The notes beneath the pieces are model-generated. The model ran no database searches, was not told where the DNA came from, and saw only the letters and a list, made by a program, of their open reading frames with translations. Of a stretch of 64,000 nucleotides of DNA, positions 1 through 8,445 are shown piece by piece; position 1 is the stretch's first letter, and the number at the start of each line of letters is the position of its first letter. This DNA is from Alphaproteobacteria bacterium (GTDB lineage Bacteria; Myxococcota_A; UBA796; GCA-2862545). Location of the stretch: contig JACKEO010000010.1 in NCBI GenBank assembly GCA_020632955.1, forward strand, positions 62,001-126,000, given 5' to 3'. A program made the translations under genes and the position numbers.

Positions 1-1
1 G

Positions 2-142
2 GAGGCGCTCGGGGTCGCCGGGCCGGCGGCGGCCGCCGACGCCGTGGTGGCGGGCCTGGAGGCCCTCGACGCGCTCACGGGGGCCGACACCCGGGAGGAG
101 GTGCTCGACGCCCTCTTCGCCCGCTTCTGCATCGGGAAGTGA
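2..142 (+). CDS. mnmE: C-terminal end of MnmE (tRNA modification GTPase), partial
   Basis: Only the last 46 codons are present; the gene runs off the left edge. The reading frame ends in FCIGK followed by TGA. That is the invariant C-terminus of MnmE, whose final cysteine is needed for 5-carboxymethylaminomethyl-uridine formation at tRNA wobble position 34, together with MnmG. The preceding helix (ALDALTG, then EVLDALFARF) also matches the MnmE C-terminal helical domain. gshB follows 78 bp downstream on the same strand. Confidence 0.85.
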   Translation, partial: EALGVAGPAAAADAVVAGLEALDALTGADTREEVLDALFARFCIGK

Positions 143-220
143 GCACCCGTCCCGGGGGACGCGGGCGTGCTGCTGGCGTGTCGATCGTGCGCTAGACCGA
201 GGGCTCGCCCAGGAGACGCG

Positions 221-1174
221 GTGAAGCACCTGTTCGTCATGGACCCGCTCGAGCGCATCCAGGTGGCCGGCGACTCCACCTTCGTGGCGATGCGCGAGGC
301 CACCGATCGTGGCCACGACCTGTGGTGGTGCACGCCGGACGACCTGTACGTCCGCGACGGTCGCGCCTGGGCGCGCGCCGAGCCCGTGGCGGTGCGCGCC
401 GCCGCCCCGCACTGGGAGCGCGGGCAGGCCGAGGAGCTCGACACCGGCAGGGTCGACGTCGTGTGGATGCGGAAGGACCCGCCCTTCGACATGACCTACG
501 TCTTCTCCACCTACGTGCTCGACCTCGTGCCGGCGCCCACCCTGGTGGTGAACCACCCCGCGGGGCTCAAGCTCTTCAACGAGAAGATCTGGGCGATGCA
601 CTTCGCCGACTTCCAGCCGCCCACGCTGCTGTCGAAGGACAAGGCGCGGCTGCGGGCCTTCGTGGCGTCCCAGCCCGACGGGGCGGTGCTCAAGCCCTGG
701 GACGGCAACGGGGGGCGGGGCGTGGTGGTGGTGAAGCCCGGCGACCGGAACCTGCCGGCCCTGGTGGAGCTGCTCACGGCCGACGGGCGCGACTTCGTCA
801 TCGCGCAGCGCTTCCTGCCGGGGGTCTCCCAGGGCGACAAGCGCATCCTCCTCTTCGACGGCGACCCGGTGGGCGCCATCCTGCGCGTGCCCGGCCCGTC
901 CGATCACCGCGCGAACATGCACGTGGGCGCCACCGTCCACCCCACGGAGCTCGACGCCCGCGATCGCGCGATCTGCGCGGCGCTGGGGCCCGAGCTGAAG
1001 CGGCACGGCCAGCTCTTCGTGGGCATCGACGTCATCGACGGCATGCTCACCGAGATCAACGTCACCTCCCCCACCGGCCTCCGGGAGGTGGAGGCGCTGT
1101 ACGGCCAGCGGCTCGAGGTCGACCTCCTCGACCGCATCGAGGCGAAGGTGGCGGCCCGTCGGGGCGCTGCATGA
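221..1174 (+). CDS. gshB: Glutathione synthetase
   Basis: ATP-grasp ligase that joins gamma-glutamylcysteine and glycine to form glutathione in the cytoplasm. The product is 317 aa, close to the ~316 aa of Escherichia coli GshB. Visible signatures are LKPWDGNGGRGV in the ATP-grasp fold and LTEINVTSPTGLREV near the end, the usual Mg/ATP-binding motif of GshB. The GTG at 221 is chosen because AGGAG lies at 211-215 and the encoded start (VKHLFVMDPLE) matches the family; the upstream ATG-like extension is rich in Arg/Pro and looks non-coding. Its TGA overlaps the ATG of the next gene. No gshA is in the window. Confidence 0.93.
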   Translation: MKHLFVMDPLERIQVAGDSTFVAMREATDRGHDLWWCTPDDLYVRDGRAWARAEPVAVRAAAPHWERGQAEELDTGRVDVVWMRKDPPFDMTYVFSTYVLDLVPAPTLVVNHPAGLKLFNEKIWAMHFADFQPPTLLSKDKARLRAFVASQPDGAVLKPWDGNGGRGVVVVKPGDRNLPALVELLTADGRDFVIAQRFLPGVSQGDKRILLFDGDPVGAILRVPGPSDHRANMHVGATVHPTELDARDRAICAALGPELKRHGQLFVGIDVIDGMLTEINVTSPTGLREVEALYGQRLEVDLLDRIEAKVAARRGAA

Positions 1175-2379
1175 GGAGCCTGCTCCTCGCGCTGCTGCTG
1201 CCCGCCGCTGCCCAGGCCGGCCCGCTCACCGGCCTGGACGGGCCCCGCGACGCGGACGGCACTCCTGCCGACCACGTGGTCCCGCAGCCGCTGCCGGCCG
1301 ACGCTCCCTACGCGCCCTCCGTCTACAAGGCGGCGGCCGACCTGAAGATGTCCCGGGACTTCATCCACGGGGTGTCGGAGGGCCTGGAGCTGCTCTACCA
1401 CCGCCGCTACCGCGAGATGCGGGCCTGGTTCGCCGAGCTCCAGCAGGTCTTCCCGGGCACGGCCGTGGCGCCGATGGGCGACCTGCTGGCCTGGCAGGCG
1501 CTGATGCTCGAGAACTTCGACTACCGCTTCGACGCCCAGTACCAGGCGGCCAGCCAGCTCGCGCGCACCGAGCTCGCCGCCGCCCAGGCCCAGCCGGGCC
1601 ACGAGGTGTGGGAGGAGATCCTCCTCGCGGTGGTGGTGGGCATCGAGGCCATCCACGACGCCCGCCGCAGCCGCTACCTGGGGGCCCTGCGCCTGGCCTT
1701 CGAGGCCATCGACCACGTGGAGAAGGCCCGCGCGCTGGCTCCCACCTTCGTCGACCTCCAGCTCGCCGACGGCCTCTACAACTTCTGGCGCACCGTGCTC
1801 ACCGAGCAGAGCAAGGTGCTGCCCACCTTCGGCAGCCGCAAGGAGGAGGGGCTCCTCCAGATCCGCAAGGTGATCGACGAGGGCGTGTTCCTGTCGGCCA
1901 TGGCCCGCTTCGCGCTGGCCATCTCGTGGCTGGAGGAGGAGGACCACGCCAAGGCGCGCGACGAGCTCCTCGCGAACTTCAAGCGCTACCCCGACAACAT
2001 CATCAACACGATGCTGCTGGGCATGACCCTGGTCTACATGGACAAGCACGAGGCCGGCCTCGACCTGTTCGACCAGGTGCTGCGCGTGGAGCCGCGTGCC
2101 CGCCGCGTGCACTACTACCGGGCGGTGGCGCTGCAGGAGCTGGGGCGGCTCGACGAGGCGGTCACCGCGCTCCAGACCTACCTCGCCTTCGACGCCATGG
2201 AGCCCTACCAGCGCGGCGGGGCCCACTTCCGGCTGGGGCAGATCCGCATGCGGCAGCAGCGGTGGGACGAGGCCGAGGTCCAGCTGCGCGAGGCCGTCCG
2301 CATCCACGACGGTGGCCGCGCCAAGGAGGCGCTGGATCGGATCAGGAGGATGCGGAAGGAGGGTCGGATCCCGGGCTGA
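1171..2379 (+). CDS. Secreted TPR-repeat protein
   Basis: The 402-aa product starts with a short signal peptide (about residues 1-16, cleavage after AQA), so it is probably periplasmic. The C-terminal half (about residues 240-400) contains tetratricopeptide-type helix pairs with the periodic pattern A..F..aL.. and the segment YYRAVALQELGRLDEAV. TPRs are protein-interaction scaffolds; no catalytic motif is visible and no partner is evident. The ATG overlaps the gshB stop (ATGA), so the genes are likely co-transcribed. Its 3' end overlaps the convergent antiporter gene by 38 bp. Confidence 0.7.
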   Translation: MRSLLLALLLPAAAQAGPLTGLDGPRDADGTPADHVVPQPLPADAPYAPSVYKAAADLKMSRDFIHGVSEGLELLYHRRYREMRAWFAELQQVFPGTAVAPMGDLLAWQALMLENFDYRFDAQYQAASQLARTELAAAQAQPGHEVWEEILLAVVVGIEAIHDARRSRYLGALRLAFEAIDHVEKARALAPTFVDLQLADGLYNFWRTVLTEQSKVLPTFGSRKEEGLLQIRKVIDEGVFLSAMARFALAISWLEEEDHAKARDELLANFKRYPDNIINTMLLGMTLVYMDKHEAGLDLFDQVLRVEPRARRVHYYRAVALQELGRLDEAVTALQTYLAFDAMEPYQRGGAHFRLGQIRMRQQRWDEAEVQLREAVRIHDGGRAKEALDRIRRMRKEGRIPG

Positions 2380-3847
2380 CGGCGCCCCCTTCCTGGAAGG
2401 GGAGGGGCACGGTGGCCTCCTCCACGTCGGCCACGAGCAGGAAGAGGTGGTCGGCCGCCTCGAGCCGCGTGTCGCCCCGGGCGGGCAGCAGGTGGCCCTC
2501 GCGCAGCACGCCGGCCACCACCAGGTCGTCGGGCAGCTCGAGCTCGCGCAGGGTCCGGCCCACGGCGGGTGCGTCGGCGGGCAGGGCCACGTCGAGGATG
2601 CCGCTGTGGCCTTCCGCCCCCGACAGCTCCATGCGCAGCGGGGGCTGGGGGGGCTGGGGCTCGAGCAGACCCAGGGCGCCCGACAGCGGCACGAGCGTGA
2701 GCCCCTGCACCGTGGTGCTCGCGAGCACCACCACGAAGACGATGTCGAAGAGGCGGGGGTCGCCGGCGCCCTGCAGCAGCGGCCAGATGGCGAGCACGAT
2801 GGGCACGGCGCCCTTGAGGCCGCCCCAGCTGAGCAGCGCGAGCTCCGGGGCGGTGAAGCGCGGCGCGCCGGGGACCCACCGCAGGGGGAGCACGGTGAGG
2901 AGCAGGCTCACCGGCCGCGCCACGAAGGCCAGCACCAGGGTGACGCCCAGGGCCTGCGGGAGCACGGCGGGAAGCCGGTCGGGGAAGACCAGCAGGCCCA
3001 GGGTGAGGAAGACGGCGATCTGCGCGGTCCACGCGATGGCGTCGAGGAAGCGGGCGGTCTCGGCGCGGTGGGTCATGCGTCCGCGCGTGAGCTCGAGCCC
3101 GGCCACGTACACCGCGAGGAAGCCGTTGCCGCCGATCAGGTTCGACAGCCCGAAGAGGGCGAGGCCCGAGGCGAGCACCAGCAGGGGGTACAGGCCGGCC
3201 GCGTCGGTGCCCACCCGGTTGACCAGCGACCGGATGGCGCGCCCGCCCACGTACCCGAAGATGCCGCCGAGCACGAGCTGGAGTGCGGCGCCGCCCACCG
3301 CCGGCGCCACGGCGATCGACCCCGACGCCACGTACGAGGTCATCAGGAAGGTCAGGTAGATGGACACCGGGTCGTTCGTGGACGACTCGGCCTCGAGCAC
3401 CGCGCGCACCCGGGACCGCAGCCCGCGCCCGCGCAGCAGGTTGAAGGTGGCGGCCGCGTCGGTGGGGGCGAGCACGGCCCCGAGCAGCAGGCAGTCACCG
3501 GGCGACAGGTCGGTGAGCAGCCAGGCGCCCAGCCCGGTCACGCCCATCTTCACCACCACGCCCACGCTCGCGAGCAGGCCGGCGGGCAGCAGGGCGGGCG
3601 CCACGGTGCGCCAGTCGGAGTCGAAGCCGCCGGAGAGGATGATCACGGCCAGGGCCACCACGCCCACGGCGTAGGCGGCTGCGTGGTCGTCGAAGTAGAG
3701 CCCGGCGCCCGAGCTGCCGGCCACCATCCCGAGGCCCACGAAGAGCAGCATCGCGGGCACGCCGAAGCGACGCGCGAAGCGGGTGGCCACCGCCGCTGCC
3801 GCGACGAGCCCCCCCGCGACCACGAGCGCGGCGTCGAGGCTCAGCAC
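2342..3847 (-). CDS. CPA1-type K+(Na+)/H+ antiporter with C-terminal RCK domain (NhaP2/CvrA type)
   Basis: Inner-membrane cation/proton antiporter of 501 aa. The N-terminal ~395 residues form about 12 hydrophobic segments and carry the CPA1 signatures APTDAAATFNLLRGRG and ESSTNDPVSIYL (the acidic ND pair of the transport site). Residues ~410-480 form an RCK/TrkA-C-like ligand-binding domain, as in NhaP2/CvrA potassium/proton antiporters. It begins 4 bp after the LysM-protein gene and is probably co-transcribed with it. It overlaps the convergent TPR gene by 38 bp. Cation preference cannot be read from the sequence. Confidence 0.88.
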   Translation of the reverse strand: MLSLDAALVVAGGLVAAAAVATRFARRFGVPAMLLFVGLGMVAGSSGAGLYFDDHAAAYAVGVVALAVIILSGGFDSDWRTVAPALLPAGLLASVGVVVKMGVTGLGAWLLTDLSPGDCLLLGAVLAPTDAAATFNLLRGRGLRSRVRAVLEAESSTNDPVSIYLTFLMTSYVASGSIAVAPAVGGAALQLVLGGIFGYVGGRAIRSLVNRVGTDAAGLYPLLVLASGLALFGLSNLIGGNGFLAVYVAGLELTRGRMTHRAETARFLDAIAWTAQIAVFLTLGLLVFPDRLPAVLPQALGVTLVLAFVARPVSLLLTVLPLRWVPGAPRFTAPELALLSWGGLKGAVPIVLAIWPLLQGAGDPRLFDIVFVVVLASTTVQGLTLVPLSGALGLLEPQPPQPPLRMELSGAEGHSGILDVALPADAPAVGRTLRELELPDDLVVAGVLREGHLLPARGDTRLEAADHLFLLVADVEEATVPLPFQEGGAVSPGSDPPSASS

Positions 3848-3851
3848 GGCA

Positions 3852-4979
3852 TCAGTCGGTGATCGGCGGGATCTTCAGGCGCTGGCCGATCTGCAGCGCG
3901 GTGCCGCCCCCGAGCTCGGGGTTGGCGTCCTGGATGCGCGTGAAGAGCGACTCGTCGCCGTAGTGCCGGTAGGCGATGCGCGACAGCGAGTCGCCCGAGG
4001 CCACGGCGTAGGTGGCGCCGTCGCGCCGTGCGAGGTTCACGACGCCGTCGGACGACACGTCGGTGATGCCGTCGAGCTCGAGCACGGCCGCGAGCGCGGC
4101 CTTCTGGTCGGCGTGGGTGGGCACGGTGCCCGACAGGCTGGCACGGGCGCCACGGACCACCACGGCGACGCCGTCGAGGCCGAGGGCCTGCAGCGCCTCG
4201 GTGGCCTCGCCGGCCAGGCCCGGGTCGCGCACGATCACGTCGTCCTGCACGCCGGCCACGATGGGGGGGAGCTCCTGGGGCACCAGGTCGCCGCCGGGGA
4301 GCTGGGCGGGCGCCGTGGTGGCCACCTCGGCGGGGGCCTCCACCGCGTCCTCGTCGCCCGCCGGCGCCACGCCCAGCGCCCACTGGACGAGGACGAGGAC
4401 GATGGCGATGACGGAGGTGGCCGTGGCGATCATCCCCCAGCGTGCGGCCTCCCGCTCCAGGGAGCGGTTGCGGCCGGCGAGGTGACCGTTCTCGCTGCGC
4501 AGGCGTCGGACCTCGGCGCGGAGCTTCGTGACCTCGCCCTGGTCGCGCACCACCCGGGCGGCGCGCTCGTCGTCGTCGTCGTCGTCGGCCTGCAGGTGGC
4601 GCAGCACGCCCTCGCGCAGGGCCTCGGGCACGCGGGCGCCACACTGGGCGGCCTCGTCGAGCGTGGCCACGGCGCGGCGCCACTGCTGGCCGGCCACGTA
4701 CACCTTGGCCAGCAGCAGGTGCGCGTCGCCGTCCGACGGCGCGAGGCCCAGCAGGAGCTGCAGCCGCGACCGCGCCTGGCCGTAGTGGCCGTCGCGCGCG
4801 AGGTCGAGGGCCTCGTTGTAGAGCTCGGCGACCGGATCCAGGCCCGCGTCGAGCGAGGCGCGCAGGATGGCCGACGGCACGGAGCCGTCCGAGGTCTGCG
4901 AGGAGGAGTGGCGCAGGTCGGCGCCGCCGAAGGGAGCCTCGACGGTGGCCTGCGGGACGTGCGTGCCGTGGGTGGTCAT
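3852..4979 (-). CDS. TPR / BON / LysM membrane-anchored protein
   Basis: The 375-aa protein has, in order, TPR-like helices (about 55-125), a run of consecutive Asp residues, a short coiled coil (about 150-185, KLRAEVRRLRSENG), one transmembrane segment (about 190-210), a BON-like domain (about 255-320) and a C-terminal LysM domain (about 325-375, GDSLSRIAYRHYGDESLFT). The topology suggests a cytoplasmic N-terminus and a periplasmic, peptidoglycan-binding C-terminus. The ATG at 4979 is chosen because upstream codons give Arg/Pro-rich non-coding-looking sequence. It lies immediately upstream of the antiporter gene. A role in envelope anchoring is inference. Confidence 0.75.
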   Translation of the reverse strand: MTTHGTHVPQATVEAPFGGADLRHSSSQTSDGSVPSAILRASLDAGLDPVAELYNEALDLARDGHYGQARSRLQLLLGLAPSDGDAHLLLAKVYVAGQQWRRAVATLDEAAQCGARVPEALREGVLRHLQADDDDDDERAARVVRDQGEVTKLRAEVRRLRSENGHLAGRNRSLEREAARWGMIATATSVIAIVLVLVQWALGVAPAGDEDAVEAPAEVATTAPAQLPGGDLVPQELPPIVAGVQDDVIVRDPGLAGEATEALQALGLDGVAVVVRGARASLSGTVPTHADQKAALAAVLELDGITDVSSDGVVNLARRDGATYAVASGDSLSRIAYRHYGDESLFTRIQDANPELGGGTALQIGQRLKIPPITD

Positions 4980-5250
4980 GGTGGGCGTCCGGACCGGGAG
5001 GGGCGGGCTGGCGGGGCGGGCGGTGGGGGTGCCCCGGGGGACGGGGCGGAGGGGAGCCGGCGGACAGGGGGGCGTCTGCCGACGGATCGGACAGTAGCGC
5101 AGCGATCCACGGGGTTCAAGGCATCCTGTCGGGCGATCTCCGAGAGGGGTCCCGACGGGAGGCGAGCGGCGCGCGCGCGGGGATCGGCATAAGGCGCCGC
5201 GGGCCCGAGGAGCGCGCGGCGCAGGCGCAGTGGCGCACCGGAGGAGGCCG
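4980..5250. other. Divergent intergenic region
   Basis: About 270 bp separates the leftward LysM gene from the rightward rRNA methyltransferase gene and must hold both promoters. I see no convincing -35/-10 pair, repeat or RNA gene. The only clear signal is GGAGGAGG at 5240-5247, the ribosome binding site of the methyltransferase gene. Confidence 0.5.
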
Positions 5251-6687
5251 ATGGGACGGGACGTGGTCATCACGCCGCGCGCGTGGTCGCACCGCGGAGA
5301 AGCCGAGCTCACCGTGCGGGGCAAGCCCATGCGGGTGTGGCAGGGCATCCCCGGCGAGCACGCCCGGGTGCGCGTGGTCCACGAGGGCCAGCACGCCGAC
5401 TACGCGGTCTTCCGCGAGTCGCCGTCGCCATCGCCCCGTCGCGTGGAGCCGCGGTGCGCGAAGTACCACACCTGTGGTGGCTGCCCGTGGATGCACCTCG
5501 ACGCGCAGGGCCAGCAGGACGCGCGCGTGGCCCTGGTGCGCGACGCGCTCGACGCCGAGGGCCTCGACGACGTGGCCATCGACGGCTTCGTGCAGAGCCC
5601 CGACGGCCAGGACGACTTCCGCTGGGTGACGAAGCTCGGCGTGGCCTTCAGCGACATCGGCCGGCTCCGCGTGGGCGCCTGGGGCCGCAACACCCGCTCG
5701 GTGGTCCCCATCCCGCACTGCCACGTGGTGGCCGAGCCGCTGCGCCGCGCCATGGCCAGCGTGGCCCACCACGTCATCGACCTGGCCATCCCGCCCTACG
5801 ACCCCGAGCGCGACGTGGGCGTGCTGCGCGCCATCGTCCTGCGCGGCGCACGTTCCGGGGGCGGCGTGGTGGTCACCCTGGTCGCGGGGCGACGCACCCG
5901 CGCGCTGTCCGACCTCGCCTCGCTGCTGGTGGGCGCCGACGCCGGCATCCTCGGCGTCGCGCTGCACCTCAACGACGAGCCCGGCAACGCCATCTTCGCC
6001 CACGACGAGGAGGGCCGGGTCCGCACGATGGTGCTCGAGGGCGACACCGTGCTCGAGGAGGAGCTCGGCGGCATCACCTACCTGGTGGGGCCCGCCGACT
6101 TCTTCCAGACCAATCCCGGCATGGCCGAGGTGCTCTACCGCGACGTGGTGGATCAGCTGGGGCTCGAGCCGGGCCTGCCCTTCGTCGACCTGTACTGCGG
6201 CGTGGGGGGCCTCGCGCTGCTCGCGGCCCGCACCACCGGGTGGGCGCTGGGCGTCGAGGAGGGCGTGGGCGCCGTGGAGCGTGCCCGCGAGGCGGCGAAG
6301 CGCAACGGCCTCGAGGGGGTGGAGTTCTTCGCGGGCCGTGTCGAGGAGCAGCTCGACGCCGTGCGACGCCGTCTGGGCGATGCCGTGCCCGTGGTCGCGG
6401 TGGATCCGGCGCGCCGCGGACTGGAAGCCGGCGTCGTGGACGGCATCTCGACACTTCGCCCCGCCCGTCTCGCCTATATTTCGTGCAACCCGCGGGCCCT
6501 CGCGCGGGATCTCGTCGCCTTGCGGCAGCAGGGCATGCGACTGGACACCCTCGTGTTGTACGACATGTTCCCGAACACCTCCCACGTCGAGTGCCTCGCG
6601 GTGCTGTCCACCGACAGCGAGCCGACGTCGCGCCGCGCACCACGCCGCCGCGTGGTCGGGACGTCCGACAGGAGACCGCCTGAATGA
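5251..6687 (+). CDS. 23S rRNA (uracil-5-)-methyltransferase, RlmD/TrmA family
   Basis: SAM-dependent enzyme forming 5-methyluridine in RNA, 478 aa. Family hallmarks are the N-terminal Fe-S cysteines (CAKYHTCGGCPW), the SAM-binding loop DLYCGVGGLALLAA, FFQTNP, DPARRGLE and the catalytic-cysteine motif ISCNPRALARDL. RlmD, RlmC and TrmA share these motifs, so the exact target (23S U1939, U747 or tRNA U54) is not settled. The ATG at 5251 is preferred over the GTG at 5230 because GGAGGAGG lies 3-10 bases upstream of it. The stop overlaps the next gene (ATGA). Confidence 0.88.
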   Translation: MGRDVVITPRAWSHRGEAELTVRGKPMRVWQGIPGEHARVRVVHEGQHADYAVFRESPSPSPRRVEPRCAKYHTCGGCPWMHLDAQGQQDARVALVRDALDAEGLDDVAIDGFVQSPDGQDDFRWVTKLGVAFSDIGRLRVGAWGRNTRSVVPIPHCHVVAEPLRRAMASVAHHVIDLAIPPYDPERDVGVLRAIVLRGARSGGGVVVTLVAGRRTRALSDLASLLVGADAGILGVALHLNDEPGNAIFAHDEEGRVRTMVLEGDTVLEEELGGITYLVGPADFFQTNPGMAEVLYRDVVDQLGLEPGLPFVDLYCGVGGLALLAARTTGWALGVEEGVGAVERAREAAKRNGLEGVEFFAGRVEEQLDAVRRRLGDAVPVVAVDPARRGLEAGVVDGISTLRPARLAYISCNPRALARDLVALRQQGMRLDTLVLYDMFPNTSHVECLAVLSTDSEPTSRRAPRRRVVGTSDRRPPE

Positions 6688-8351
6688 GCCAACCGCAGCC
6701 TGGTGTCGCGTCCGTGACCTGGGGAGCGCTGCTGGGGGGAGCCCTGTGCACCCTCGGGCTCGCCTCGCCCGCGTTCGCTCAGGACGGGATGGACTTCAGC
6801 TTCGACCTGAACTCCGTCCTGGTGGCCACCTTCGAGGCCGACCAGCCCTTCCTCGAGCCCGAGTCCGAGCGGGTGCGGGGCCTCGTGGAGGACGCGCTGG
6901 GCGATGCCTACGTCGTCGTCCGCATGGCGGAGGTGCCGCCGTTCACCGACTACAGCGCCGACATCTACCTGCGCTCCTGCCCTGACGGGCAGTACATCGG
7001 CTGCGTCTTCGTCGTCGGTGGCCGCGCCGAGACGGACTGGACCATCGGCGGTCGCGTGTCGGCGGTCGAGGGCGGCTACCAGGTCGACCTGTCCTTCATC
7101 GACGTCTCCGACGCCAAGCTCGTCCTCGAGTTCGACGTGGTGCTCGACGGCTCGAACGACGCGGAGTTCAAGGAGGGCGTGGTCAAGGTGATGGACGCGC
7201 TGGTCAACGGCGAGGTCCAGCAGCTCGACCTGCGCGGCGACCCCGAGGCGCAGCGCCGTGCCGAGGCCGAGGCCGAGAAGCGCGAGGAGCTCTCGCGCAA
7301 GTTCGCCTACGACCAGGTCTACGAGGACCCCGAGGACCTCGAGCGCGGCGACGTGGGCCTCGACGCCTACGTGGGCGACGACAGCAGCAAGGGCCGCGTC
7401 ACCTTCGAGGACCTCGAGGAGATGGAGGAGTCCGGCGGCGTCACCCCGTGGGATCGCGCCGGCCTCACCAAGGCCCAGTACAAGCTCTACCGGAACTCCG
7501 GGAAGAAGCTGCGCGACTTCAAGTCCCGCCTGCAGGGCCGCAAGGGCGAGATCCTCGTGCGCGCCGGCATGAAGGTCAGCTCGGGGCCGTGGGGCCAGGC
7601 GCACCACACCGGCGTGCTCCTCGCGGCCGGCACGCCCAAGGAGTTCCAGCAGAACCCCCGCCTGGGCGACATCGTGCAGCAGTCGGCGCTGCAGCTGAAC
7701 ACCACCGATCTGGTGTTCGGCGGCGAGCTGGAGCTGGCCTTCGGCGTGGCGCCCTTCATGGACATCGGCGTGTTCGGCGGCATCCACGGCTCGCCCTACC
7801 GCTGGCAGTTCTTCAGCGAGATCGAGGGGGCGCCCACCCGCGCCATCCCCAACCCCACCGAGCTCGATCAGGTGGCCTCCCGCATCGCCTGGTACGTGGG
7901 TGCGAAGCTCGGCTTCGCGCCCATGCCCGCCTACCCGGCGCGCCCCACGCTCTACGTGGGCGGCAGCTACTGGCAGGGCACCTCCGTCGGCGCCATCACC
8001 TCGCCGATCCCGCAGACCTACGTGGCCAGCCAGATGACGGGGAACAACATGATCCTCGTCCACGCCCAGCCGGGCTTCGAGATCAACGCCGGCAAGACGG
8101 TGGTGATCTTCGCGCGCGCCGACATCGACCTCCCGGTGTTCGGGCGCACCTTCCAGAACAACACGCTGAACAACAAGGGCGCCTACACCCGGCAGTCGGA
8201 GTTCACGCAGTTCTACAACGGCGGCGCCTACCGCGTGGACGACGCGGACGGCGCGGGCCCCGGCCCCGGCGTCGTGAACCCGAACTTCGCGGTCGGCGTG
8301 GGCGGCACCATCGGCATCATGCTGCGCTTCCGGGTGGCCGGCCTGCGCTGA
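6684..8351 (+). CDS. Outer-membrane beta-barrel-like secreted protein
   Basis: The 555-aa protein has an N-terminal signal peptide (about 1-33, ending SPAFA). The next ~140 residues resemble a soluble alpha/beta domain. Residues ~175-260 are acidic and highly charged (helical or coiled). The C-terminal ~280 residues show alternating hydrophobic/polar strands and end in an aromatic/Arg-rich strand (IMLRFRVAGLR), as in outer-membrane barrels. I do not recognise the family. The ATG overlaps the methyltransferase stop, so translation may be coupled. Function unknown. Confidence 0.65.
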   Translation: MSQPQPGVASVTWGALLGGALCTLGLASPAFAQDGMDFSFDLNSVLVATFEADQPFLEPESERVRGLVEDALGDAYVVVRMAEVPPFTDYSADIYLRSCPDGQYIGCVFVVGGRAETDWTIGGRVSAVEGGYQVDLSFIDVSDAKLVLEFDVVLDGSNDAEFKEGVVKVMDALVNGEVQQLDLRGDPEAQRRAEAEAEKREELSRKFAYDQVYEDPEDLERGDVGLDAYVGDDSSKGRVTFEDLEEMEESGGVTPWDRAGLTKAQYKLYRNSGKKLRDFKSRLQGRKGEILVRAGMKVSSGPWGQAHHTGVLLAAGTPKEFQQNPRLGDIVQQSALQLNTTDLVFGGELELAFGVAPFMDIGVFGGIHGSPYRWQFFSEIEGAPTRAIPNPTELDQVASRIAWYVGAKLGFAPMPAYPARPTLYVGGSYWQGTSVGAITSPIPQTYVASQMTGNNMILVHAQPGFEINAGKTVVIFARADIDLPVFGRTFQNNTLNNKGAYTRQSEFTQFYNGGAYRVDDADGAGPGPGVVNPNFAVGVGGTIGIMLRFRVAGLR

Positions 8352-8390
8352 TCGGCGCGTCTGCGCTCCGCGGATGCGGTCCGCTCGTCC

Positions 8391-8396
8391 TATGAT
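8391..8396 (+). promoter_or_regulatory. Probable -10 element for the large surface lipoprotein
   Basis: TATGAT stands out in G+C-rich sequence 50 bp upstream of the GTG at 8446. It lies downstream of the more distal ATG at 8374, which argues against that ATG as the start. No clear -35 is visible. Confidence 0.4.
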
Positions 8397-8445
8397 CGGG
8401 GTCCGGGCAGGGGCGCCACGCTCCGCGCCCGTGCCCGGAGGCCGC

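Noticed and set aside
8374..8445. ATG at 8374 as start of the surface lipoprotein
   Set aside because: It would place 24 extra residues before the signal peptide and lies upstream of the TATGAT; GTG 8446 has GGAGG and a normal lipobox distance.
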